A stretch of 7,928 nucleotides of DNA from the NCBI GenBank assembly GCA_030424705.1, contig JAUHWJ010000068.1, forward strand, positions 1-7,928. Direction: 5' to 3'. This document shows, piece by piece, positions 1-7,051 of the stretch (the first letter of the stretch is position 1; every line of letters starts with the position of its first letter). The notes below the pieces were generated by a model. The model saw only the letters and a list, made by a program, of their open reading frames with translations, did no database searches and was not told the origin of the DNA. The position numbers and the translations under genes are program-made. This DNA comes from Alphaproteobacteria bacterium. Lineage in GTDB: Bacteria > Pseudomonadota > Alphaproteobacteria > Rhodobacterales > Rhodobacteraceae.

Positions 1-1
1 C

Positions 2-508
2 GTCCTCGCCCACGGCTATGTGCGGGACGATCACGTGCTGGACGCGGACCTGCCCGTCTGGGTTCCGATCCCGGCGCTGGCGGAGGTGCAGCAGGCGCTG
101 GAAGGCGCCGTTTCCGAGGTCGCGGGGGTCGCGGCGGAGGAGCTGAAGCGCGTTATGCGCACCGGCACCGTCGCCTCGATCGACAACCGCAACTGGGAGC
201 TGCGCGACCAGTCCGAACCAATCCGCCGCTTCTCCCAGTCCCGCGCCATCGGGCTCGACATGGAGAGCGCGACCATCGCCGCCAACGGCTTCCGCTTCCG
301 CGTTCCCTACGGAACCCTTCTCGTGGTCTCCGACCGCCCGATGCACGGGGAGCTGAAGCTGCCCGGCATGGCTTCCGAATTCTACCGCCGGCAGGTGGAC
401 CGGCACCTCGCCGTCGGCGTCCGCGCTATGGAGCTGCTGCGCCAGATGCCCTCGCACCGGCTCCATTCGCGGAAACTGCGGAGCTTCAACGAGGTTCCGT
501 TCCAGTAG
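2..508 (+). CDS. amn: AMP nucleosidase, C-terminal part (5' end outside window)
   Basis: Amn hydrolyses AMP to adenine and ribose 5-phosphate in the cytoplasm, in purine salvage and control of adenylate levels. The reading frame is open from base 2, beginning VLAHGYVRDDHVLD, so the gene starts left of the window; the GTG at 20 is an internal valine codon, not a start. About 168 C-terminal residues are visible. The family's nucleoside-phosphorylase-like catalytic domain is clear: DMESATIAANGFRFRVPYGT (purine/ribose binding), then VVSDRPMHGELKLPG, with the Asp expected to act on the purine base, and the characteristic end HSRKLRSFNEVPFQ, closely matching the E. coli Amn C-terminus as I recall it. 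The stop is TAG at 506-508. It converges on betC with only 3 bp between the stop codons. No truncation or frameshift is seen. Identification is secure; regulation cannot be judged because the promoter is outside. Confidence 0.95.
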   Translation, partial: VLAHGYVRDDHVLDADLPVWVPIPALAEVQQALEGAVSEVAGVAAEELKRVMRTGTVASIDNRNWELRDQSEPIRRFSQSRAIGLDMESATIAANGFRFRVPYGTLLVVSDRPMHGELKLPGMASEFYRRQVDRHLAVGVRAMELLRQMPSHRLHSRKLRSFNEVPFQ

Positions 509-511
509 GGC

Positions 512-2029
512 TCATTCCCCGCGGGGGAAGCGCTGGCTCTCCTCCAGGACGTTCAGGTCCATGTGGTTGCGCATGTAGCGCTCCGCCGCCCGCTTCAGCG
601 GCTGGAAATCCCACGGGTAATAGCCGCCCTGCCGCAACGCCTCATAGACGACATGCCGCCGGGCCTGGCTCTCCCGCACCTCCCGGTCATAGGACGCGAG
701 GTCCCATTTCGCCGCCGCCTCCGCGCGGAAGGTCGCCAGGGTCTCGGCGCAGGCGGGGTCCGCGGCGAGGTTGCGCCGCTCGCCCGGGTCCGCCTCGAGA
801 TCGAAAAGCTGTTCGGGGTCGAGCACGCAGGCGGCGTATTTCCAGCGTCCTCGGCGGATGCCGATCATCGGCGCCTCGGAGCCCTCCGCGGCGTATTCCA
901 TCAGAACCGGGCTCTCCCGCTTGCCGCCCGCGGCGAGCGGCAGGAGGCTCTCCCCGTCCGTCCAGGGCGACACCTCCTCCATCGAGATACCGGCGAGCGC
1001 GGCCAAGGTCGGCGCCGCATCCATGGTGGAGACGGGCTCGGTGACTAGGCCGGGCGCGAGCCCCGGCGCCGCCAGCATCATCGGCACGCGTGCCGAGCCC
1101 TCGTAGAAGCACATCTTGAACCAGAGCCCCCGCTCCCCGAGCATGTCCCCGTGATCGGAGACGAAAAGGATCGCCGTATTCTCCGCCTGCCGCGTCTCCT
1201 CCAGCACCCGCAAAATCTCGCCGATCTTCTCGTCGAGATAGGAAATGTTCGCGAAATAGGCCCGCCGGCTCCGCCGCACATGCTCGGGCGTGATCCCGAA
1301 GGCCTCGTGGTCGCAGGCCCGGAGGAGCCGCTGCGCATGGGGGTCATGCGCCGCGAAGGTCAGCGCCTCGCCCGGCGGGTCGAGATGGGCGCAGTCCTCG
1401 TAGAGGTCCCAGAATTTCCGCCGCGCGACATAGGGATCGTGCGGATGCGTGAAGCTGACCGTGAGCGCCCAGGGCCGCGGATCATGCCCGCGCGAATAAT
1501 CATAGAGCCGCGCCAGCGCCTCCGCCGCCACCTCGTCGTCATATTCGAGCTGGTTGGTGATCTCCGCCACGCCGGCGCCGGTGACGGAGCCCATATTGTG
1601 ATACCACCAGTCGATCCGCTCGCCGGGTTTCCGGTAATCCGGCGTCCAGCCGAAATCCGCCGGATAGACGTCGGTCGTCATCCGCTCCTCGAAGCCGTGC
1701 AGCTGGTCCGGGCCGACGAAGTGCATTTTTCCCGCAAGGCAGGTGCGATAGCCGGCGCGGCGAAGGTGGTGCGCGAAGGTCGGGATGTCGGAGGCGAACT
1801 CGGCGGCGTTGTCATAGACCCGGGTGCGCCGCGGCAACTGGCCGGACATGAAGCTCGCCCGCGCCGGGGCGCAGAGCGGGCTCGCCGTGTAGCTGTTGGC
1901 GAAGCGGAGCGAGCGCGCGGCCAGCGCTTTCAGATGCGGCGCATGGAGCCATTCGGCCGGCCCGTCGGGAAAGAGCGTCCCGTTCAGCTGGTCCACCATG
2001 ATGACGAGCATGTTCGGCCGGCGCGCCAT
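512..2029 (-). CDS. betC: Choline-sulfatase (type I sulfatase)
   Basis: Predicted to hydrolyse choline-O-sulfate to choline and sulfate in the cytoplasm, giving choline for glycine betaine (osmoprotectant) synthesis or as carbon, nitrogen and sulfur source. The 505-residue length is normal for BetC. N-terminal metal-binding D13-Q14 (IMVDQLNGTLFPDG) is typical of choline-sulfatases. The sulfatase signature SPLCAPAR has C53 as the residue to be converted to formylglycine. Further active-site motifs are GKMHF (K101, H103), SFTHPHDPY (about 192-200) and SDHGDMLGERGLWFK (D292, H293, K305). The C-terminal segment GGYYPWDFQPLKRAAERYMR and the RFPRGE end match the BetC-specific tail. There is no signal peptide, as expected for the cytosolic enzyme. 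ATG at 2027-2029 is supported by a strong ribosome binding site. The gene stands alone: no betI, betA, betB or choline transporter is within the window. A related phosphonate or aryl sulfatase is less likely given the tail. Confidence 0.93.
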   Translation of the reverse strand: MARRPNMLVIMVDQLNGTLFPDGPAEWLHAPHLKALAARSLRFANSYTASPLCAPARASFMSGQLPRRTRVYDNAAEFASDIPTFAHHLRRAGYRTCLAGKMHFVGPDQLHGFEERMTTDVYPADFGWTPDYRKPGERIDWWYHNMGSVTGAGVAEITNQLEYDDEVAAEALARLYDYSRGHDPRPWALTVSFTHPHDPYVARRKFWDLYEDCAHLDPPGEALTFAAHDPHAQRLLRACDHEAFGITPEHVRRSRRAYFANISYLDEKIGEILRVLEETRQAENTAILFVSDHGDMLGERGLWFKMCFYEGSARVPMMLAAPGLAPGLVTEPVSTMDAAPTLAALAGISMEEVSPWTDGESLLPLAAGGKRESPVLMEYAAEGSEAPMIGIRRGRWKYAACVLDPEQLFDLEADPGERRNLAADPACAETLATFRAEAAAKWDLASYDREVRESQARRHVVYEALRQGGYYPWDFQPLKRAAERYMRNHMDLNVLEESQRFPRGE

Positions 2030-2183
2030 TCGTTCCTCCTCCGCGCGGATGCGCGCCTTGCTCGCACGGCGCGCGCGCCGGCGCCAGCGTCAACCCGGCG
2101 CCGGGCTTCCGCCCCCGGCGCAGAAGTGATAGAGGCCGGGGCCTGATCGCGAGACCCTGAAGGAAAGCGACCCGAAACCGGAC
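2030..2183. promoter_or_regulatory. Divergent intergenic region between betC and the acyl-AMP ligase gene
   Basis: These 154 bp must hold the leftward betC promoter and the rightward promoter of the ligase-reductase pair. A TTGACG hexamer on the minus strand (CGTCAA at 2088-2093 on +) resembles a -35 element for betC, but the sequence 17 nt further on is GC-rich and not a recognisable -10. On the plus strand TGATAG at 2127-2132 is a weak -10 candidate without a good -35. Short perfect palindromes are present: GGCGCGCGCGCC (2068-2079), CCCGGCGCCGGG (2094-2105) and AGGCC-GG-GGCCT (2133-2144). The first two could arise from GC-rich composition. No known operator is recognised. The location as a promoter region is inferred from gene orientation; the exact elements are uncertain. 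Confidence 0.5.
2034..2040 (-). promoter_or_regulatory. Shine-Dalgarno site of betC
   Basis: On the minus strand the sequence AGGAGGA lies about 4-5 nt upstream of the ATG at 2029. It is a near-perfect match to the 16S anti-SD and fixes the betC start. It is the strongest ribosome binding site in the window, suggesting efficient translation when transcribed. Confidence 0.8.
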
Positions 2184-3932
2184 ATGCAGGCCCCGAATCC
2201 GATACCGGCACCCGCCCCCACGGCGAGCGGAATCACCTTCCGCCCGGCGGACTTCGCGACCTTCGCGGAAGCGCTGGACTATGCGGCGGCGGGCGCGACC
2301 GGCTTCACATACTACAACACGCGCGGCGAAGTGGCGGAGGTTCTGCCCTATGCCCGCCTCGCGGACGAGGCGCGGGGCGTCGCCGCGCGCCTTCTCGCCC
2401 TCGGCCTCCGGCGGGGCGACCGCGTGGCGATTCTCGCGGAGACGAATGCGGATTTCGCCCGCGCCTTCGCCGGGGCGATGATCGCCGGCCTCGCCCCCGC
2501 CCCGCTGCCGCTCCCCGTCGCCTTCGGGGCGCGGGAAGCCTATTCGGATCAGCTCCGCCGCATCGTCGCCGTCGCCGGCGCCCGCGCCGTGATCGCGGGG
2601 GCCGAATACGGGGACTGGGTTGCGGAGGCGATGGCGGGCGCGCCGCTCCTCTTCTGCGGCCGGGTCGCGGAACTGCCGCAGGCGGCGGGCGCGCCGCCCG
2701 AATTCGCCCCGGCGCCGGACGATATCGCCTATCTCCAGTTCTCTTCCGGCACGACCGGCTCGCCCAAGGGCGTAGCCGTCACGCATCGCTCGATGATGGC
2801 GAATCTCCACGGCATCGCCGCGCACGGGCTGAAGCTTCGCGAGGGCGACCGGGGCGTGAGCTGGCTTCCGCTCTATCACGACATGGGGCTCGTCGGCTGT
2901 TTCCTGACGCCGATCGCCACCCAGTTTTCCGCCGACTATATCGAGACGAAGGATTTCATCCGCCGCCCGCTCCTCTGGCTCGAACTCATCGACCGGAACC
3001 GCGCGACGGTGACCTTCGGCCCGACCCTTGGCTATGACCTCGCGCTCCGCCGCGCGAAAGGCCGCGCACCGGAGGGACTGGACCTTTCCTCATGGCGCGT
3101 CGCCGGCATCGGGGCGGACATGGTGAAGGCCCCGATCATCCGCGCCTTCGCCGAATGCTTCGCCGAAGCCGGCTTCAACCCCGCCGCCTTCACGCCCTCC
3201 TACGGCATGGCGGAGACGACGCTTGCACTCTCCTTCGCGCCGCTCGGCCAGGGGCTGAGGACGGAGCGCCTCGCGCTCGACGCGCTGGAGCGCGACATGA
3301 TCGCCCGCCCCGCCGCGCCGGGGGAAAAGGCGCGGGACTTCGCTTTCTGCGGCCCGGCCCTGCCCGGCCACGCCATCGAGATCAGGGGGGAGGACGGGGC
3401 GCCGCTACCGGAGGGCGCGGTCGGCCGCATCTTCGCCTCCGGCCCCTCGCTGATGCGCGAATATTTCGGCGATCCGGAGACGACCGCGGCGGCGCTTTCC
3501 GATGGCTGGCTCGACACCGGCGATCTCGGCTATCTGCGCGAGGGGCAGATCGTCATCACCGGGCGGGCGAAGGACCTGATGATCGTCAACGGCCGCAACA
3601 TCTGGCCGCAGGACCTCGAATGGTCGGTGGAGCGGATGGTGGAGCATGTGCGCGCCGGGGGAACCGCCGCCTTCTCCGTCCTCCCCGATGACGGCGGCGC
3701 GAAGACGGAGGAGGAGATCGTCCTCGTCGCGGAATGCCGCCTCCGCGAACCGGAAGAGAGGGAGGCGCTCCGCGCCGAGATCCGCGCCGCTTTGCGGGAG
3801 GCGCACGGGCTGGAGACACGGGTGGCGCTCGCGAAGAACGGGGCCCTCCCCTCCACATCCTCGGGCAAGCTCTCGCGCGCCAAGGCCCGGCTCATGTTCC
3901 TCGACGGCGAATTCGACCTCGGCCCGGCGTGA
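2184..3932 (+). CDS. Fatty-acyl-AMP ligase / acyl-ACP synthetase-like adenylating enzyme
   Basis: A 582-residue member of the ANL (AMP-forming ligase) superfamily, expected to activate a fatty acid with ATP to acyl-AMP and pass it to an acyl carrier protein or CoA. Visible motifs: ATP-binding loop FSSGTTGSPKG (186-196), WLPLYHDMGLVG (227-238), YGMAETTL (340-347), TGD (446-448), GRAKDLMIVNGRNIWPQDLE (460-479), and the C-terminal catalytic lysine K562 in PSTSSGKLSR. WLPLYHDMGL, the SYGMAETTLALSF region and NIWPQDLE fit the fatty-acyl-AMP ligase (FAAL) branch better than ordinary acyl-CoA synthetases. No membrane segment or fused carrier domain is seen. ATG at 2184 has only a distant purine-rich stretch (AAGGAAAG, about 16 nt upstream), so translation initiation may be weak. 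It overlaps the next gene by GTGA, so the two are probably one operon. FAAL versus acyl-ACP/CoA synthetase and the chain length cannot be settled by reading; a role in ceramide synthesis is inferred from its partner. Confidence 0.85.
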   Translation: MQAPNPIPAPAPTASGITFRPADFATFAEALDYAAAGATGFTYYNTRGEVAEVLPYARLADEARGVAARLLALGLRRGDRVAILAETNADFARAFAGAMIAGLAPAPLPLPVAFGAREAYSDQLRRIVAVAGARAVIAGAEYGDWVAEAMAGAPLLFCGRVAELPQAAGAPPEFAPAPDDIAYLQFSSGTTGSPKGVAVTHRSMMANLHGIAAHGLKLREGDRGVSWLPLYHDMGLVGCFLTPIATQFSADYIETKDFIRRPLLWLELIDRNRATVTFGPTLGYDLALRRAKGRAPEGLDLSSWRVAGIGADMVKAPIIRAFAECFAEAGFNPAAFTPSYGMAETTLALSFAPLGQGLRTERLALDALERDMIARPAAPGEKARDFAFCGPALPGHAIEIRGEDGAPLPEGAVGRIFASGPSLMREYFGDPETTAAALSDGWLDTGDLGYLREGQIVITGRAKDLMIVNGRNIWPQDLEWSVERMVEHVRAGGTAAFSVLPDDGGAKTEEEIVLVAECRLREPEEREALRAEIRAALREAHGLETRVALAKNGALPSTSSGKLSRAKARLMFLDGEFDLGPA

Positions 3933-4876
3933 CCGGCCTCGCCGCGCTGACCGGCGGGGCGGGTTTTCTCGGCCGCCACGTCGCCGCCGCGCTCGCGGCG
4001 CGAGGCTGGCGGCTCCGGATGCTCGTGCGCCGCGCGCCGGACCTGCCGGAACTGGCGGAGCACTGGATCGACCTCATCCCGGGCGACCTCTCGGAACCCG
4101 CGATGCTGGAGCGCCTTTGCGACGGGGCGGACCTCATCGTCCACATGGCGGGCGTGGTGAAGGCGCCGAATAAGGCGGCATTCATGCGCGCCAATGCGGA
4201 AGGGACGCGGGCGCTCGCCGCCGCATGGCGGGCGCGGGCGCCGAACGCGCGGTTCATCCTCGTCTCCTCCATGGCCGCCCGCGCCCCGCATCTCTCCTCC
4301 TACGCCGCCTCGAAGCGGGCGGGGGAGGAGCGGCTCCGCGCGCTCGCCGGGGACGGCGACTTCCGGGTGCTCCGCCCCGGCGCGATCTACGGCCCACATG
4401 ACGAGGAGAGCCTGAAGGTCTTGAAGCTCGCCGCCGGGCGCGTTCAGGTCATGCTCAACGCGCCCGACGCGCGCGTCTCCCTCATCGCGGCGCGGGACGC
4501 GGCGGAGGCCGTCGCCGCGCTCGCGGCGCATCCCGGCGGCGGAGCGCTCCACGAACTAACGGACCGCCGCCGCGAGGGCTACACCTGGGCGGAACTCTCG
4601 GAGACGGCCGCCCTCGCCCTCGGACGGGAACCGCGCGCCATCCGCCTCCCCGCCCTCGCGCTCCGCACCTTCGGCGCCGCAGGCGGCGCCTTCGCCGCGC
4701 TCACCGGGCGCGCGGCGATGCTTGCGCCCGGCAAGGCGCGGGAGATCCTCGCGCCGGACTGGGGGGCGGACCCGGCCCTGCCGGCGGTTCCGCCTGAAAT
4801 CTGGGAGCCGCGGATCGGCCTCGCGCAGGGCCTCGCGGAGATGGCCGCCTGGGCGAAGGCTACGGGCCGGCTCTGA
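3929..4876 (+). CDS. NAD(P)-dependent epimerase/dehydratase-family (extended SDR) reductase, candidate ketoceramide reductase
   Basis: A 315-residue extended short-chain dehydrogenase/reductase. It starts with a Rossmann glycine motif TGGAGFLG (8-15), then VHMAGVV (71-77, cofactor region), the catalytic serine region LVSSMAAR (111-118), Y125-x3-K129 in SSYAASKRAGEE, and LRPGAIYGP, the loop after the active site in this family. The frame is open upstream to 3734, but the family N-terminus and the GTG at 3929-3931, which overlaps the upstream TGA as GTGA, place the start there; no separate ribosome binding site is evident, so translation is probably coupled to the ligase. In Caulobacter and relatives, an epimerase-like reductase (CerR) next to an acyl-ACP synthetase works in ceramide synthesis by reducing the 3-keto group; the pairing and the SMAARAPHLSSYAASKRAGE region fit that family, but this is inference. 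Alternatives are a sugar-nucleotide epimerase or another lipid or quinone-linked SDR. The 3' end overlaps gluQ by 17 bp. Confidence 0.85.
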   Translation: MTGLAALTGGAGFLGRHVAAALAARGWRLRMLVRRAPDLPELAEHWIDLIPGDLSEPAMLERLCDGADLIVHMAGVVKAPNKAAFMRANAEGTRALAAAWRARAPNARFILVSSMAARAPHLSSYAASKRAGEERLRALAGDGDFRVLRPGAIYGPHDEESLKVLKLAAGRVQVMLNAPDARVSLIAARDAAEAVAALAAHPGGGALHELTDRRREGYTWAELSETAALALGREPRAIRLPALALRTFGAAGGAFAALTGRAAMLAPGKAREILAPDWGADPALPAVPPEIWEPRIGLAQGLAEMAAWAKATGRL

Positions 4877-5711
4877 CGAGCCCGACCGCGCGCCGCACAT
4901 CGTCGGGCGTCCATCCGGAGGCGCGCAGCGCGGCGAGCGACACGTCGTCCGCCCGCTTGGCGAGCCGCCGCCCGCTCGCATCCCGGATCAGCCGGTGATG
5001 GCGGTAGATCGGCGCGGGGAGGCCGAGCAGCGCCTGCAGCAGCCGGTGGACGGAGGTCGCCGCGAAAAGGTCCTCCCCCCGCGTCACATGCGTCACGCCT
5101 TCCGCCGCATCGTCCACGACGACCGCGAGGTGATAGGCCGCCGCCCCGTCCTTCCGCCTCAGCACGACGTCGCCATGCGCCTCCGGCGCTGCGGCGATCT
5201 CCCCCGTCTCCCCGGCGGGGCCCGCCCCGACCTCCCGGAAGGTCAGCGCCCCGGCGCGCGCCGCCGCCGCCTCCATGTCGAGACGCAGCGCGTGGGGCGC
5301 CCCCGGCGCCGCGCGCCCGCCCGTCCGCGGCCGACACGTCCCCGGATAGGGCGGCCCCGCCTCCGCCCCCTCCTGCGGCGCGCCGCCCGCCGCGGCGATG
5401 TCGGCCCGCGTGCACGAGCAGGGATAGACGAGCCCCATCGCCCCGAGCCGCGCCAGCGCCGCCTCATAGGCCGCCCCGCGCGCCGATTGGCGCATCACGG
5501 GTTCGGGCCAGGAAAGCCCGAGCCAGCGCAGGTCCTCGAAGATCGCCGCCTCGAAGTCCCGCCGCGCCCGCCCCGCATCGAGATCCTCGATCCGCAGCCG
5601 GAAGACGCCCCCCGCAGCCCGCGCCGCATCGAAGCCCATGAGCGCGGAGAAGGCGTGGCCGAGATGCAGCAGCCCGGTCGGCGAGGGCGCGAAGCGCTCG
5701 ACCGGCCTCAC
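4860..5711 (-). CDS. gluQ: Glutamyl-Q tRNA(Asp) synthetase (GluQ-RS)
   Basis: A 283-residue paralogue of the glutamyl-tRNA synthetase catalytic domain that lacks the anticodon-binding domain. GluQ-RS activates glutamate and attaches it to the queuosine base at the wobble position of tRNA(Asp). Visible: FAPSPTG-LLHLGH (7-19, class I HIGH-type signature), RIEDLD (40-45, glutamate site), the zinc ligands C98-x-C100, Y122 and C126 in the pattern known for this family, TRGEDLF (210-216), and the KMSKS equivalent GRRLAKR (247-253). The frame is open up to 5849, but those upstream residues are low-complexity Arg/Gly/Ala and lie antisense-free inside the MFS 3' end. GTG at 5709-5711 gives the normal short lead into FAPSPTG and overlaps the MFS stop as GTGA, indicating translational coupling; GGAGGG directly abuts the GTG. 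The 3' end overlaps the convergent reductase gene. Identification is firm; the start is well supported but not proven. Confidence 0.93.
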   Translation of the reverse strand: MRPVERFAPSPTGLLHLGHAFSALMGFDAARAAGGVFRLRIEDLDAGRARRDFEAAIFEDLRWLGLSWPEPVMRQSARGAAYEAALARLGAMGLVYPCSCTRADIAAAGGAPQEGAEAGPPYPGTCRPRTGGRAAPGAPHALRLDMEAAAARAGALTFREVGAGPAGETGEIAAAPEAHGDVVLRRKDGAAAYHLAVVVDDAAEGVTHVTRGEDLFAATSVHRLLQALLGLPAPIYRHHRLIRDASGRRLAKRADDVSLAALRASGWTPDDVRRAVGLVRAGP

Positions 5712-7051
5712 CCCTCCGCCCGCGCCTTCCGCCAGACGATAAAGGCCGCGACGAAGCCCGTGAGCCCCGCCAGCGCGAACACCCCCTCCCGCGGCACGCC
5801 GAGCGCGCCGATCAAGGCGGCGGTGACCGCGGCGGAAAAGACCATGCAAAGCGAGTCGATCACGTTCGAGCAGGCGACGAACTGCCCCTTCCGCCCCTCA
5901 GGAGCCTTCACCTGGTATTCGACGTTGAGCGGCGTCACGTAGAGCCCCGCACACATCGCCATGAAGACGAGCGCGCCGAGCACAGGCCAGCTTTCTGCCC
6001 GCCCGAGGAATTCGGAGACGCCCATGAGCTCCGTCCGCCCTTCGAGCCCCACGCCATAGGCGCCGACCGCGAAGTAGAAGAGAAGCGCGCCGACGCCCAT
6101 GCCCGCCGCGCCCCAGGGCGCCGTCTTCAGCGTCACTTCCCCCTTCACGATCACCGAATAGAGCACAGCGCCGAGCGCGACGCCGACGGAGAATGAGGTG
6201 AGGAGGATCAGCGCCACATCCTCCGAGGCGAGGAGCGAGAACTTCGCCACCTGGAAGATCAGCGAGAGGAACGTCGCCCCCGCGAACCAGAACCAGCCGA
6301 GCGCCAGCATCGCGAACATCGCCGGCTTCGAATCCCGGCATTCGCGGATGATCTGCACCATCGCCAGAGGCATGATCCAGTTGACCCGCGGCTTCGGCCC
6401 CATCGGCGGCGCCGAGGGCGCCCAGAAGCTCGCGATCCAGCCGATCACCGCGATCACCACCACGGCGACGGAGACGGCGAGCACGCCCGAATCGGTCAGC
6501 ACCAGCTTCGCGCCGAAGATCTGCCCGAGCAGGATCGCGAGGAAGGTCGCGCCCTGTATGAGCCCGTTCGCCGCCGGCATCTCGTCCCGCTTCATGTATT
6601 GCGGCAGCACGCCATACTTGATCGGCGCGAAGAAGGCGGATTGCGCCCCCATCAGGAACATGAGGATGAGGAGGACCGTCAGCGCCTGCGTGAGATAGGC
6701 GATTGCGGCGACGATCATCAGGACGATCTCGGCGAACTTCACGAAGCGCATCATCCGCGCCTTGTCCATCCCGTCCGCGATCTGCCCCGCCGTCGCGGCG
6801 CAGAGCGCGAAGGGCAGGATGTATAGCCCGGCGGACATCTGCACGAAGAGGTCCACCTGCCCCTCGGTCAGCGCCATGCTGTCCGCCAGCCGGTAGGTCA
6901 GGAGCGCGACGAAGGCGTTCTTGAAGGTCTGGTCGTTGAAGGCGCCGAGGAACTGCACGATGAAAAGCGGCGTGAACCGCCGCGAGCCGAAGAGCGCGAA
7001 CTGGTTCCCCGCCGCCCTGCTCGGCCCGCCCGCCGCAGCCTGATCCGTCAT
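5708..7051 (-). CDS. lplT: MFS transporter of the LplT/Aas type (lysophospholipid transporter-like)
   Basis: A 447-residue inner-membrane protein with about twelve hydrophobic segments, for example around 104-121, 124-140, 190-210, 278-302, 314-334 and 355-373. Family hallmarks are QFLGAFNDQTFKNA (33-46), the cytoplasmic loop GQIADGMDKARMMR (89-102) and FAPIKYGVLPQYM (141-153), which corresponds to the FGPIKY-LPQ motif of LplT and of the transporter domain of fused Aas-type proteins. LplT flips lysophospholipids to the inner leaflet for re-acylation. An upstream PlsC-type acyltransferase gene on the same strand supports this role. ATG at 7049-7051 is chosen because the polar N-terminus (MTDQAAAGG) suits the family and AGGGG lies 6 nt upstream; the open frame further upstream runs antisense-free over the acyltransferase in another frame and is not coding. 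The stop overlaps the gluQ GTG. The exact substrate is inferred. Confidence 0.85.
   Translation of the reverse strand: MTDQAAAGGPSRAAGNQFALFGSRRFTPLFIVQFLGAFNDQTFKNAFVALLTYRLADSMALTEGQVDLFVQMSAGLYILPFALCAATAGQIADGMDKARMMRFVKFAEIVLMIVAAIAYLTQALTVLLILMFLMGAQSAFFAPIKYGVLPQYMKRDEMPAANGLIQGATFLAILLGQIFGAKLVLTDSGVLAVSVAVVVIAVIGWIASFWAPSAPPMGPKPRVNWIMPLAMVQIIRECRDSKPAMFAMLALGWFWFAGATFLSLIFQVAKFSLLASEDVALILLTSFSVGVALGAVLYSVIVKGEVTLKTAPWGAAGMGVGALLFYFAVGAYGVGLEGRTELMGVSEFLGRAESWPVLGALVFMAMCAGLYVTPLNVEYQVKAPEGRKGQFVACSNVIDSLCMVFSAAVTAALIGALGVPREGVFALAGLTGFVAAFIVWRKARAEG

Noticed and set aside
1151..2146. Plus-strand open frame (331 codons) opposite betC
   Set aside because: Low-complexity Arg-rich translation, no motif and fully antisense to a well supported sulfatase.
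1812..2879. Long minus-strand open frame (355 codons) spanning the betC 5' end, the intergenic region and the ligase gene
   Set aside because: Translation is rich in Arg, Gly, Ala and Glu with no domain motif. It lies out of frame with betC and antisense to the ligase, both of which have clear family motifs. It is a by-product of high G+C.
3734..3928. Upstream extension of the reductase frame inside the ligase gene
   Set aside because: These 65 residues overlap the ligase C-terminal domain that carries the catalytic lysine, are Arg/Gly-rich, and would place the Rossmann motif far from the N-terminus. GTG at 3929 is the better start.
3530..4552. Minus-strand open frame (340 codons) opposite the ligase 3' end and the reductase
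   Set aside because: No recognisable motif, biased Arg/Gly composition and antisense to two motif-supported genes.
5712..5849. Upstream extension of the gluQ frame inside the MFS gene
   Set aside because: The extra 46 residues are Arg/Gly/Ala-rich and absent from the family; the GTG at 5711 leads directly into the HIGH-signature region.
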